Below are positions 46,062 to 55,470 of a DNA stretch of 64,000 nucleotides, in pieces. Origin of the DNA: Mariniflexile sp. AS56 (GTDB lineage Bacteria; Bacteroidota; Bacteroidia; Flavobacteriales; Flavobacteriaceae). The stretch is taken from NCBI RefSeq assembly GCF_030552475.1, contig NZ_JAUPED010000010.1, forward strand, positions 62,001 through 126,000, in the 5' to 3' direction. A program made the position numbers and the translations under genes. The notes beneath the pieces were generated by a model. It was not told the DNA's origin. It worked only from the letters and a program-made list of their open reading frames with translations, and searched no databases. Positions within the stretch are counted from its first letter, which is position 1. Each line of letters starts with the position of its first letter.

Positions 46062-48776
46062 TTATTTTTTCTTTTTCGGACCAGTACTAAGTTTATAAGT
46101 ATAACTTAAAATAATATATCGCCCCAAACTTTCAGAGTTTGTTTCCTCAAAGAAGTTGGTGGTGCTACGCCTGTAAACATCTAGATTTTTGTCCAATAAA
46201 TCAATCAAAACTAATTTAAGGATGTTGCTGTTTCTCTTAGAAACATTATAGGAAATGGCGGCGTTCCAAATGGGAAGCATCACGTTGGATGCAAATTGAT
46301 TATCGGAAAAAACAATATAATCAAACTGTGTGTTTACATTCAGTTTTTTCGATAAATCGTAATCTAAATTAGTAAAGTACTGTTGTTTTTTATAAGTTCT
46401 ATTTAGATCTTTTTCTAATGAGAACGAGGTGTTATTTACGCTGTAGTTGGCTCCGAATTTTAAATCAATAACGTTTTTATTATTGTTTTCTAATGCCAAA
46501 CCTATCAAGAAATCTTTAGATATTACATCATTCAGCTCTAAATTAATAATGGAATTCGAGGTGCCATATAAATTTTTGTTTTTAATGGTATATCGTAATC
46601 CAAGTCCGTTTATCTTTTTACCAAAACTGAATTCAGAACTGAATCGTTCTCTGTTTCCGCTGTTTTGATAGCTTCTGGTTTTAACAAAATCGTCCGCAAT
46701 GTCAATATTTTGAACGATGGCATCTTTTGAAAATTGATACGAGATTTTTGACGTAAAATTCAAATTCGATTTAAATTCAAAAATATTAGCAATAAATGAA
46801 ATATCGTCCATTTTTTCGGGCTTTAAATCAGGATTTCCCTGTCTTATAAAGTAGGGGTTTAAGTCATTTATTATCGTGGAACTTTCTGATGAACGCGGAT
46901 TCTTAATGATTCTTTTATATACTAATTTGTACTTGCTTCCTTTTTTTGGTTTAAATTGTATGGTTGAAACAGGGTTTAAATAAACTAAATGTTTTGACAA
47001 GGTGACGTCATTAATAACGCCAAATGTTCGGTTTAGGTACTGAAGTTCAAGACCATTAAAAATATTGAATTTTTCAGAATTAAAACTATGTGCTAATCGG
47101 GTACGGTAGCTATCTTCGATGTGTTTATACTTATATATCAAAAGCTCCTCTGCATTATTATTGGTTACTGTAGTTTTTAATTGATTAATATCTTCTTTAT
47201 CATTTTTGGTAGTTAAAAACGATTGCAAGTTTAAATAATGGTTTTTTCCCAGCGGCTCTCTAAATCTAAAATTGAAGTTATAGGTTTCAGTATTAAAAGT
47301 CTCGTCTCTAAAAGTAAAAATTTCTCTATAGCTCGGGTTATTAGTGTTTATATTTCTGTTATTGAAAGTAGTTTGCTCATTATCACGGGCAGATTCACTT
47401 ATATATGTGCTAAATGCTGTACTGAAACTTCTTCCTGTTTTCTGTAGTTTTTTATTGTAATTAATATTGAAGTTAGCCGATTTGTTATCATTATCATTGA
47501 ATAACGTTTGGTTGTTTGTAGTTGTTAATTCAGAAAGTTCATTTAAATAGGAACCCAAAGTTTCTGTATTAGATGTCCTTTTATTAGAAGTAATTTGTCC
47601 TTTAATTATAAGGCTATTCGTTTTGTTTGCTTTATTTTCATAATTCAAATTTAAATTATGATTGTTTGATGTGTTATGATAAGTATCTTCAGACTCATAA
47701 TCAAAATTATTGTTTTGCGAGAAGGAGATTCTTTTCGAATTAGAAGTACCACTATTATCTGAAAGATTGTAAAAATAGTCAGCGTTAAACGATTCCTTAT
47801 TTTTAAATTCATGCCCAATATTAACTCCGCTAACACCCGTTTTTAAAAATCCGCTCAGGCTTTTGGTGTTTTGTTTTGCGGCATTTTCGTCGTCGGATTC
47901 ATCAGCAATTCCATTGGAATTTTCCAAAAATCCCTGAATGCTGGAACCCGTAACATTGATGTTGTTAAATTTTCCAATAATAGAAAATTGAGTTTTTGGC
48001 GAAAACTTATTATAATTTAAATTACTAAAGTATCGACTATCTAGCCCCATTCCAGCTGAAGCTTTACCAAAACCTTGTTTTTTTTTTGATTTTTTTAAGG
48101 TGAAATTAATAACAACTTGTTTATTGCCATCATCAACACCTGTTAATTCAGCTTCATCACTTTTCTTATCTATAACTTCAATTTTGGAAATAGCATCTGC
48201 CGATAAATTTTTTAAAACAATAGATGGGTCGCCTCCAAAAAATTCTTTTCCATCAACAAAAATCTTAGTTACTTCATTGCCTTGAGCGGTCACTTTTCCA
48301 TCAGATTCAATGTCTACCCCAGGTAATTTTTTTAAAAGGGATTCTAAATTATCATCCGGATTTACTTTAAAAGAACTGGCGTTAAATGCTATAGTGTCTT
48401 TTTTTATTTGAATGGGGATAACGGCGGAAATAGTAATTTCTCCTAATACGCTTAAATTCTCTAAGAGGGTAACCGTTTTAAAATCGATGGGTTCATTTTT
48501 GAAATCTATATATTTAGATTGTGTTTCGTACCCCATGTTTGAAAATTGCACTATTAATGGACTATTTGGTACTTCAGTAATTTTAAAATATCCATTAACA
48601 TCGGTAATGGTATAATTTACAAGGGTAGAATCATTTTGTTTCAATAGCGCCACCGAAACAAATTCTAGTGGTTCTTTTTGTTCATTAACAACATTCCCAA
48701 TAATGGCTGAGGACTGACAGTAAGCAAATGTGGAAAGTAAAAAAAATATAAGGAAGCAAATGGGTAAACGATACAT
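46062..48776 (-). CDS. Outer-membrane beta-barrel receptor-like protein (TonB-dependent-like)
   Basis: Outer-membrane protein of 904 aa on the minus strand. Signal peptide to about residue 20 (AYCQ), then a carboxypeptidase-regulatory-like domain (about 22-110: IIGNVVNEQKEPLEFVSVAL...VNGYFKITEVP), a plug-like part (LESLLKKLPGVDIESDGKVTAQG, IFVDGKEFFGGDPS) and a long barrel rich in N/S/T strands ending KLSTGPKKKK. It resembles the flavobacterial OMP beta-barrel group that is related to TonB-dependent receptors but is not a SusC. It has no SusD partner. Together with the EF-hand gene upstream it forms an island of opposite orientation inside the PUL, probably unrelated to carrageenan use. Confidence 0.82.
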   Translation of the reverse strand: MYRLPICFLIFFLLSTFAYCQSSAIIGNVVNEQKEPLEFVSVALLKQNDSTLVNYTITDVNGYFKITEVPNSPLIVQFSNMGYETQSKYIDFKNEPIDFKTVTLLENLSVLGEITISAVIPIQIKKDTIAFNASSFKVNPDDNLESLLKKLPGVDIESDGKVTAQGNEVTKIFVDGKEFFGGDPSIVLKNLSADAISKIEVIDKKSDEAELTGVDDGNKQVVINFTLKKSKKKQGFGKASAGMGLDSRYFSNLNYNKFSPKTQFSIIGKFNNINVTGSSIQGFLENSNGIADESDDENAAKQNTKSLSGFLKTGVSGVNIGHEFKNKESFNADYFYNLSDNSGTSNSKRISFSQNNNFDYESEDTYHNTSNNHNLNLNYENKANKTNSLIIKGQITSNKRTSNTETLGSYLNELSELTTTNNQTLFNDNDNKSANFNINYNKKLQKTGRSFSTAFSTYISESARDNEQTTFNNRNINTNNPSYREIFTFRDETFNTETYNFNFRFREPLGKNHYLNLQSFLTTKNDKEDINQLKTTVTNNNAEELLIYKYKHIEDSYRTRLAHSFNSEKFNIFNGLELQYLNRTFGVINDVTLSKHLVYLNPVSTIQFKPKKGSKYKLVYKRIIKNPRSSESSTIINDLNPYFIRQGNPDLKPEKMDDISFIANIFEFKSNLNFTSKISYQFSKDAIVQNIDIADDFVKTRSYQNSGNRERFSSEFSFGKKINGLGLRYTIKNKNLYGTSNSIINLELNDVISKDFLIGLALENNNKNVIDLKFGANYSVNNTSFSLEKDLNRTYKKQQYFTNLDYDLSKKLNVNTQFDYIVFSDNQFASNVMLPIWNAAISYNVSKRNSNILKLVLIDLLDKNLDVYRRSTTNFFEETNSESLGRYIILSYTYKLSTGPKKKK

Positions 48777-48840
48777 ATGGGTTTGTTCTGAACTATTTTT
48801 TAAATAGTTTGACTTTTATATTAAAGCATGGTTTAATAGT

Positions 48841-48875
48841 AAAAAAAAAGCCAAGAAATTTTAAGGCCTTGGCTT
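48841..48875 (-). terminator. Rho-independent terminator after EF-hand gene (minus strand)
   Basis: Reading the minus strand, AAGCCAAG (48875-48868) pairs with CTTGGCTT (48856-48849 region) and is followed by a run of nine T (48849-48841). It separates the EF-hand gene from the receptor gene, which must then use another promoter or read-through. Confidence 0.8.
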
Positions 48876-48901
48876 ATTTATTTTGTGCTATTTAAAACAG
48901 T

Positions 48902-49201
48902 TTATTTCTTTTTTTTCTTTTCAGGTTTTGCAATAAACTCTTCAAAAGTTAGTTTGCCATCTGCATTATTATCTTTGTTTTTAAACATTTTGTCAGCATT
49001 AATAATGTCGCCGCTTTTGTTTTTCTTTCCTTCGTAAAAAATAGTCATTTCTTCTAAACTAATAGCTTCGTTAGAATCTTTGTCAATTTTATCAAATTGT
49101 TTTTTTTGTTTTTCCAATTTTTCACGGTCTTGATCTTGACCATAAGATGTTGAAAAAGCCAAAACTCCCAATACTACAAATGTGATTTTTATAATTTTCA
49201 T
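48902..49201 (-). CDS. Small exported EF-hand calcium-binding protein
   Basis: Protein of 99 aa with a signal peptide to about residue 21 (SYGQ). Two EF-hand loops are readable: residues 40-51 (DKDSNEAISLEE; ligands D40, D42, N44, S48, E51) and 77-88 (DNNADGKLTFEE; D77, N79, D81, T85, E88). The tail is lysine-rich. The promoter just upstream has a perfect -7 element. A terminator follows. Small EF-hand proteins next to outer-membrane barrels are seen in flavobacteria; calcium sensing or buffering in the periplasm is likely, the exact role is unknown. Confidence 0.85.
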   Translation of the reverse strand: MKIIKITFVVLGVLAFSTSYGQDQDREKLEKQKKQFDKIDKDSNEAISLEEMTIFYEGKKNKSGDIINADKMFKNKDNNADGKLTFEEFIAKPEKKKKK

Positions 49202-49228
49202 GTGTTTTTAATTTTAACTGTTATAAGT

Positions 49229-49236
49229 CAAAGATA
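49229..49236 (-). promoter_or_regulatory. -7 promoter element of EF-hand gene
   Basis: The minus strand reads TATCTTTG (49236-49229), a perfect match to TAnnTTTG, about 28 bases before the EF-hand start. No operator pair of the PUL type accompanies it, in keeping with a gene outside the regulon. Confidence 0.6.
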
Positions 49237-49346
49237 TTCATGAATCAAGAAAAAAATGTGCGTGTAAGTCCATAGAATGTATTTAGAGATAATTAAATTT
49301 AATTTCGATGTCATTAAGCATATAATGTTGGTGAATAGAATGCTAA

Positions 49347-49411
49347 TTTACCATGAGAAACATTTATTAAACTATGAAAGACATATTAGTATGAATAATC
49401 CACTTTATTTG
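49347..49411 (+). promoter_or_regulatory. Tandem operator I and promoter
   Basis: TTTACCATGAGAAACA (49347-49362) and TAAACTATGAAAGACA (49368-49383) are 21 bp apart. TTTATTTG (49404-49411, one mismatch to TAnnTTTG) starts 21 bp after the second copy ends. It heads the GH82-sulfatase-GH27-sulfatase unit. Confidence 0.7.
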
Positions 49412-49462
49412 GTTTAATAACAAAGTTTGTATCAGAAGCGCAAACAATCAATTGATTTTAAG

Positions 49463-51085
49463 ATGAAGCTAAAATTACATTTTTTTATGTTGCAGATGTT
49501 GCTTAGTACATCTGTATCATTTTCTCAAACATTACCAGCAGATATTACTTTTTTCAATCCTACTATGGGTTCTGGTACTCAAACAATATCGCCATCCGCT
49601 GGCACTGGTGATGATACGCAGATATTTATCGATGCTATTGATGCATTAACCACTTCAGGAGGTATCATTACAGTGCAAGCAGGAACTTATAGAATACTTG
49701 AAGTTCCACTAAAATCGAACGTTCATATGGAGGTTGATGCTGGTGCCATATTTATTCCGTTTAATCCTATTCAAGGTGTAAACAATGCGATGTTTAATGC
49801 AGATGCGAACGCTGGAATTGATAATTTTAGTATTGTAGGTATAGGTGGGAAATTTAATGTCGATTTGAGTGAATTAGCAAGTATACTCCGTATTAGAGTC
49901 ATTAATTTTAAATATTGTAGTAATTTTAAAATAGCTAATTTTCATATTACAGATAGTTATACAGAGTTTTCCTCATTAGCCTTTGGTAGTAATTACAAAA
50001 CTTCTAATGGTGTTATTAACATGGTTAGAGGCGTGCCTCAAGGCGGTATTATAGAAAACTTGACTATGGATAATGGGCATTACGGCTACGGCTTAGTGCA
50101 ATTGCAAGCTGGTAAAAATATACTTTTTAGAGATTTAACTTGTGTTGGTGGTGTGGCATTGAGGTTAGAAACAGGATTTGATTTAATTCAATATACTGCG
50201 GGGGCTATTTTTGAAGCCATTAAATTATCTAATATTTATGGAAGAAATATTGAATGTACAAACGGACAAAGTGCCCTACAACTTTCTCCACATACTTTAG
50301 ATCAAGGTTTTTTTGATATACGAGATATTACTGGTACAAGTTGTGAAGCTGCCGTGGTTTGGTCGGCAGGTTTTACCACAGATGAACAAGCGATTGATGG
50401 CTTAACACCTGGTTCTTTCGATTCCGCTTCCATAGTAAGAAACGTTACAGCAAACTTTGGCCAAGATGCGCAATTGCATCCTTCAAAGCGATTACGATAT
50501 ATACCATGTCAGTTACGTGTAGAACGCTCTAATGGTGTTGGCATTTCTACAACTTTAAATACGGATGGCGAAAGTAGAACTGGTCCAGCAATAGGTGCTG
50601 TACTTTCTGAGCAAGATAAGCCAGGTCATTATCCTATTGATTTACCTGTTTCAGAGGTTACAGCAAACGGGTATAATATAGAATCTTATTATTTACCTCC
50701 AAACGCTTTTTTCAAGGATAGTTTTGATGATTATGAAATTTGTAATGAATCCGTTTCAGGTGTTAATTTCTTCGTCCCTTCGGAATATCGAAACACTCCA
50801 AACCCAAGAAATCCGTTAGAAAATGGATCGTTATCAACTAAAAATTTCGAATTTAAGGAATCGTTGATATATCCAAATCCTACTTTAGGAAAACTGAATA
50901 TACATTTATCTAAAATCAATAATATACAGCAAATTTTAATTTATGATGTGTTTGGAAAAGAGCGATTTAAATCTGAATTGAATGCATCGGCAGAAACAAT
51001 TACTTTAAATTTAACTCATTTAAAATCTGGTGTGTATTTTGTTAGAATTGATAATGAAAACATTAAAAAATTAGTTATTAAATAA
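49463..51085 (+). CDS. GH82 iota-carrageenase family protein with T9SS tail
   Basis: Exported beta-helix protein, 540 aa from ATG 49463. The open frame reaches back to a TTG at 49427, but only the later ATG gives a clean signal peptide (ending SFSQ, about residue 22) at a normal distance from the promoter. GH82 landmarks: LKSNVHMEVDAGA, GHYGYGLVQLQAG (Q213), GGVALRLETG (E236; Gly238 in place of the CgiA base Asp), ALQLSPHTL (H277). A T9SS domain runs from LIYPNPTLGKL (about 465) to KKLVIK. Closer to the copy at 34718 than to 36405. The sulfatase at 51103 follows after 17 bp. Confidence 0.76.
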   Translation: MKLKLHFFMLQMLLSTSVSFSQTLPADITFFNPTMGSGTQTISPSAGTGDDTQIFIDAIDALTTSGGIITVQAGTYRILEVPLKSNVHMEVDAGAIFIPFNPIQGVNNAMFNADANAGIDNFSIVGIGGKFNVDLSELASILRIRVINFKYCSNFKIANFHITDSYTEFSSLAFGSNYKTSNGVINMVRGVPQGGIIENLTMDNGHYGYGLVQLQAGKNILFRDLTCVGGVALRLETGFDLIQYTAGAIFEAIKLSNIYGRNIECTNGQSALQLSPHTLDQGFFDIRDITGTSCEAAVVWSAGFTTDEQAIDGLTPGSFDSASIVRNVTANFGQDAQLHPSKRLRYIPCQLRVERSNGVGISTTLNTDGESRTGPAIGAVLSEQDKPGHYPIDLPVSEVTANGYNIESYYLPPNAFFKDSFDDYEICNESVSGVNFFVPSEYRNTPNPRNPLENGSLSTKNFEFKESLIYPNPTLGKLNIHLSKINNIQQILIYDVFGKERFKSELNASAETITLNLTHLKSGVYFVRIDNENIKKLVIK

Positions 51086-51102
51086 TAAAATAAAATAGCA
51101 AA

Positions 51103-52482
51103 ATGAATAAAACAAACAACCTTTTAATTGTTGTAACCTTATTAATGTCACTTCAATTTGTTTCGTGTAAAAGCCAGTTAAAGAAAGAAGTTGTAAGTCC
51201 GTTAAAATCTAAACAACCAAACATAGTTTTATTGTTTGTTGACGATTGGGGTTGGGCAGATATTGGATATAGAAATCCTCTGTTTGAAACACCAAATATA
51301 AATCAATTAAAAACGGAGAGTTTAGACTTTAATAGAGCTTATATTCCAACACCAACTTGTAGCCCAAGTAGAGCTTCACTTTTAACAGGAAAAGAAGCTG
51401 TTCGTATGGAAATGGTTCGTCATATATCGGGAAATCCAGATGAAGAAAAATATAGTTTATGGCCAGGAGATCCAGTTCAAATGCCTTCCATTAATTATTT
51501 GCCAGTAGAAGAAGTTACATATGCAGAACGTTTGAAGGAGTACGGGTATTATAACATGTTTATCGGAAAATGGCACTTAGGACACGAAGCTAATTATCCA
51601 GACAAACAAGGCTTTGATGAGATGTACGGAACAACAAATGCAGGACATCCAAAAAACTACTATTTCCCATTTTTTAATGCGGATGAAGACCCTAAAGAAT
51701 TCTTAAAATCAGGTCTTAAGGAAGGTGATTATTTAACGGATGTATTGACAAACGGTGCAACTGATTTTATCAAAAACTATGATAAAAACGAACCTTTTAT
51801 GTTGTCGTTTTGGTATTACACGGTGCACGGGCCGCAAGTAGGTCGAAAAGATTTGATAGCTAAATATAAGGCCAAAGGAATGGAAGGTAAATATGCCGAT
51901 TTGGGTGCGATGGTAGAAACATTGGATGAGTCTGTTGGGAAAGTTAGAAAGGCTTTAGAAGAAAAAGGAATTGCAGACAATACCATTATAATTTTAATTT
52001 CCGATCAAGGAGGGGCTTTTCCAAATACACCACTTAGCGGCGGTAAAAAAGGAGGCAATACATTAGGTGAAGGTGGTGCTCGTGTCCCTTTTATGGTGTA
52101 TTACCCAGGGGTAACCAAAGCAAATACGGTTACTGATATTCCAGTGCAATCTTTAGACTTATATCCAACATTGATAGAAATTGCTTCAGGTAAAAAATGC
52201 ACTGATGATTGGATACAAGGAAAAAGTTTAATGCCGATTTTAAAAGGCGATACCATGGAGAAAAGAAAATTATATTTCTTCCGTAGTTATGAAGATCAAT
52301 ATGCAGCGGTTATTGATGGCGACTGGAAACTCATTAAATACCACAGTGGCAAATTTCAACTCTTCAATGTGAAGGAAGATATTAGCGAACAGAATGATTT
52401 AATCGATAAAAACCTTGAAAAAGGAAAAGAATTAAAGAAAGCAATTGCTGAATGGGAAAAAGAAGCAGTACCTGTTTATTAA
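51103..52482 (+). CDS. S1-type sulfatase lipoprotein
   Basis: Sulfatase of 459 aa with lipobox FVSC (Cys22). Metal-site DD at 47-48 (LFVDDWGWADIG), formylglycine motif C86-S-P-S-R, second metal site LISDQGGAFPNTP (Asn of the usual DNG replaced by Gln). It lacks the GRYPxR pattern seen in other copies and has KEAVRMEMVRHISGN after the motif. Directly behind a GH82 gene, so a candidate for removing 2- or 4-sulfate from iota-type oligosaccharides; the position cannot be read from the sequence. Confidence 0.87.
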   Translation: MNKTNNLLIVVTLLMSLQFVSCKSQLKKEVVSPLKSKQPNIVLLFVDDWGWADIGYRNPLFETPNINQLKTESLDFNRAYIPTPTCSPSRASLLTGKEAVRMEMVRHISGNPDEEKYSLWPGDPVQMPSINYLPVEEVTYAERLKEYGYYNMFIGKWHLGHEANYPDKQGFDEMYGTTNAGHPKNYYFPFFNADEDPKEFLKSGLKEGDYLTDVLTNGATDFIKNYDKNEPFMLSFWYYTVHGPQVGRKDLIAKYKAKGMEGKYADLGAMVETLDESVGKVRKALEEKGIADNTIIILISDQGGAFPNTPLSGGKKGGNTLGEGGARVPFMVYYPGVTKANTVTDIPVQSLDLYPTLIEIASGKKCTDDWIQGKSLMPILKGDTMEKRKLYFFRSYEDQYAAVIDGDWKLIKYHSGKFQLFNVKEDISEQNDLIDKNLEKGKELKKAIAEWEKEAVPVY

Positions 52483-52595
52483 AAATGAAATCAAAAGAAT
52501 TATTTAAAATATAAGCGTTTTTTAGTTAATACAATGATAACGATGGGTTTTTGGGCTCAGAAATCATGAACAAAAACTAATAATAAATTTAGATT

Positions 52596-53834
52596 ATGAA
52601 ATTAAAAGCAACAGTAATATGCTTTTTGATGATTTGTATCAGCGCAACAATGGTTGCTCAAAAAAAGGCAGAAATAGCAAAAACGCCTCCAATGGGTTGG
52701 AATAGTTGGAATTGGTTTGGCAAAGATGCTATTAATGAAAAAGTAGTAAAACAAGTTATTGATGATATGGTAAAAGAAGGCTTGCGAGATGCAGGTTATA
52801 TTTATGTTATTATTGATGGAGGTTGGAGAGATACAAAATTAGGTCCCAACGGAGAGCTTTTACCGCATCCAGTTAAATTTCCAAACGGAATCAAACCATT
52901 AGCAGATTATGCCCATTCAAAAGGAATGAAGTTGGGGTTACATGTTGTTCCCGGAACGCATGATTGCGGTGGTGATCCTGTTGGAGCAGCAGGACGAGAA
53001 GAAGTGCATTTGAAACAATTTGAAGCATGGGAACTTGATTTTATAAAATTAGATCAATGCAAATACGTAGACGATCCATGTGCGACTTGTCCAAAATCAA
53101 AATCGGGATGGAGTGAAGAAACTTCAAAAGAATTGTATCAAAAATGGAGTAAACTTTTTAATGAAAGCGGTAGAGATATTTTTTATAGTATCTCGGCCTA
53201 TAAATACAGAGATTGGTACCCAGACTTTTGCAATATGGCGAGAACTACAGGAGATATCAGATCAAGAATTCATACCGGAGGAGCAGATTTTTCAAAACCT
53301 TTAGATTTTGGAAAACCTCATTTTAGTGTTATGGAAATTGTTGAAGAAAATAACAAATCTGCAGAATTTGCGGGTAATGGCTATTGGAACGATCCAGATA
53401 TGTTGGTTACCGGGGTGCATGGAATGTCTCATAATGAGCAAGAAGCACAATTTGCACTTTGGTGCATGATGAGTTCTCCTTTGATGTTAGGAAACGATCC
53501 AGGGAAAATGTCAAAATTCGAGAAAAACTTAGTTCTAAATAAAGAAATGATAGCCATCAACCAAGACCCAACTGAGCAAGGAAGAATCATTAAAAGAGTG
53601 GGTGAAACTCAAGTATGGTTAAAAAAATTAAAAGACGGAAAGCGCGCCGTTTTATTTTTGAATTTAGATGAAACTGGTCAGCAAGAAATCAAAATAAGTC
53701 TAAAAGAGTTGGGTTTCAGCGGAAAAGTGTTTGCACGAAACGTTATCAGTCATTCAGATTTAGGAAGTTTTTCTGATGAAATTGGGATGAAAGTAAATAC
53801 ACATCAAAGTAAAATGTTAGTACTTTCTAATTAA
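52596..53834 (+). CDS. GH27 alpha-galactosidase
   Basis: Exported enzyme of 412 aa, signal peptide ending near residue 22 (MVAQ). Clear GH27/GH36-clan features: KTPPMGWNSWNWFG at 29-42, IIDGGWRD near 72-79, nucleophile D153 in FIKLDQCKY, the likely acid/base D220 in ARTTGDIRSR, and the substrate loop WNDPDMLVTG (264-273). Normal family length, with the C-terminal beta domain. Hydrolyses alpha-linked galactose with retention. In this locus it may remove alpha-1,3- or branch galactose after desulfation. It lies 113 bp after one sulfatase and 113 bp before another. Confidence 0.92.
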   Translation: MKLKATVICFLMICISATMVAQKKAEIAKTPPMGWNSWNWFGKDAINEKVVKQVIDDMVKEGLRDAGYIYVIIDGGWRDTKLGPNGELLPHPVKFPNGIKPLADYAHSKGMKLGLHVVPGTHDCGGDPVGAAGREEVHLKQFEAWELDFIKLDQCKYVDDPCATCPKSKSGWSEETSKELYQKWSKLFNESGRDIFYSISAYKYRDWYPDFCNMARTTGDIRSRIHTGGADFSKPLDFGKPHFSVMEIVEENNKSAEFAGNGYWNDPDMLVTGVHGMSHNEQEAQFALWCMMSSPLMLGNDPGKMSKFEKNLVLNKEMIAINQDPTEQGRIIKRVGETQVWLKKLKDGKRAVLFLNLDETGQQEIKISLKELGFSGKVFARNVISHSDLGSFSDEIGMKVNTHQSKMLVLSN

Positions 53835-53947
53835 AAATCGAAAGCAAAAACCTCATTTCATAAAGTAAATTCACTCTTCTCTTATCTCATCAGTTTAATT
53901 CAAAAGGAAGAAAATTAATAACGAAATAAACTAAAAACAGTTAAATC

Positions 53948-55342
53948 ATGAGGATTAATCTTTTTATACTAAGTATTATAATGTTCTTTTCATTAGGAGC
54001 ATGTAAGCAAATTCCAGAAAAAGGAGCCGTTAAAGTAGCACCTAAAAAACCAAATATTGTATTGCTATTAGCCGATGATATGGGTTATGGGGAATTAGGG
54101 GCGTATGGTCAAAAAGAAATTAAAACCCCTTTTTTAGATTCATTGGCTTCTCAAGGTTTAAGGTTTACCGATTTTTATGCAGGAACCTCGGTTTGCTCTC
54201 CTTCAAGAGCTGTGTTAATGACAGGAGTGCATACAGGTCATGTGAGTATAAGAGGGAATAAGGGTGATTTTGGCAATAAATGGGAACGTGTTCCGTTACG
54301 CAAAACGGAAATTACCATTCCCGAAATGTTAAAAGATGCTGGCTATCAGTCTGCTATGATAGGGAAGTGGCATTTAGACGTTCCAGAAGATGTGAGTACA
54401 TGGGCGAAAGGACGCGGATTTGACTATGCCGTACAAGAACAATGGGGAGAAGATGCCAATGGAAATGAAATAGACGAGCGTGTACATTGGGTTAACAATA
54501 ACGAGGATTCTATTCTTTACGATTATACAAAGTATAAATGCTTGGATGAATTCCGTACAAATTTTGCATTAGATTATCTCCAAAATAAAAAGGAAAGCAA
54601 TAAACCATTCTTCTTGTACATGTCCTACAGAATTCCTCATGCCCATGAGTATTTTATTAGCCATAATGATTTGTATCGTGAAAAAGGCTGGCCAGAAGAA
54701 GAAAGAAATCATGCTGCAAGAATAACCATGTTCGATTCACAAGTTAGAAGATTGTTCAATTTATTAAAAGCGCAGGGAGAATTAGAAAACACCTTAATTA
54801 TTTTTACGAGTGATAATGGCCCTCAAAAGGAAAATCACGATCCGTTATTTTTTAAAAGTTCTGGAGGTTTAAAAGGGCATAAACGCGATTTGTATGAAGG
54901 AGGTGTACGTGAACCTATGATTGCATATTGGAAAGGGAAAATTTCTTCAGGAAAACCAACCAACCATCAAGGGGCGTTTTATGATATAATGCCAACCATA
55001 GCTGATGCAGCGGGTATTAAAGCGCCATCACAAACCGATGGTATTTCGTTTTTACCAACCTTATTAAATCAAGAACAAAAGAAACACGACCATTTGTATT
55101 GGGAAATACAAGAAGGTAAAGGGGAGAAAGGCTTTAAACAAGCAACCAGAATGGGAAAATGGAAATCCATTAGAATTGCTGATTCAAACAAAACTGAATT
55201 ATACGATTTAGATAATGATGTTTTCGAAACCAAAGATGTTTCAGCTGAAAATCCAGAAATTGTTAGCAAGATGAATGAGATTCTGAAAAAAGAAAGTGTT
55301 GTTATAGAGCATTATCCTTTTTCTGGTGGGATTTTTAAATGA
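53948..55342 (+). CDS. S1-type sulfatase lipoprotein
   Basis: Sulfatase of 464 aa with lipobox LGAC (Cys19). Metal-site DD at 43-44 (LLADDMGYGELG), formylglycine motif C83-S-P-S-R, KWHLDVPEDV, second metal site FTSDNGPQKENHD. Shares GGLKGHKRDLYEGGVREP with the sulfatase at 30510, a likely paralogue. Last gene of the unit starting at operator I; no clear terminator follows, and operator J begins 44 bp downstream. Confidence 0.88.
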   Translation: MRINLFILSIIMFFSLGACKQIPEKGAVKVAPKKPNIVLLLADDMGYGELGAYGQKEIKTPFLDSLASQGLRFTDFYAGTSVCSPSRAVLMTGVHTGHVSIRGNKGDFGNKWERVPLRKTEITIPEMLKDAGYQSAMIGKWHLDVPEDVSTWAKGRGFDYAVQEQWGEDANGNEIDERVHWVNNNEDSILYDYTKYKCLDEFRTNFALDYLQNKKESNKPFFLYMSYRIPHAHEYFISHNDLYREKGWPEEERNHAARITMFDSQVRRLFNLLKAQGELENTLIIFTSDNGPQKENHDPLFFKSSGGLKGHKRDLYEGGVREPMIAYWKGKISSGKPTNHQGAFYDIMPTIADAAGIKAPSQTDGISFLPTLLNQEQKKHDHLYWEIQEGKGEKGFKQATRMGKWKSIRIADSNKTELYDLDNDVFETKDVSAENPEIVSKMNEILKKESVVIEHYPFSGGIFK

Positions 55343-55385
55343 ATTGAAAATCCATAAGTACCACACACACTGATTGTCTCAAATT

Positions 55386-55450
55386 TTTATCCGTAAAGAC
55401 ATTAATTAAACACATAAAGACAATTTTATACGTTTAATAAGCTTATTTTG
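55386..55450 (+). promoter_or_regulatory. Tandem operator J and promoter
   Basis: TTTATCCGTAAAGACA (55386-55401) and TAAACACATAAAGACA (55407-55422) are 21 bp apart. TTATTTTG (55443-55450, one mismatch to TAnnTTTG) starts 21 bp after the second copy ends and about 20 bases before the start codon at 55471. Confidence 0.7.
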
Positions 55451-55470
55451 AAATTCAATATACTTTAAAA

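Noticed and set aside
52518-52533. A single good half-site (TTTTTTAGTTAATACA) before the GH27 gene
   Set aside because: No partner at 21 bp on either side and no -7 box at the expected distance; probably chance in AT-rich DNA.
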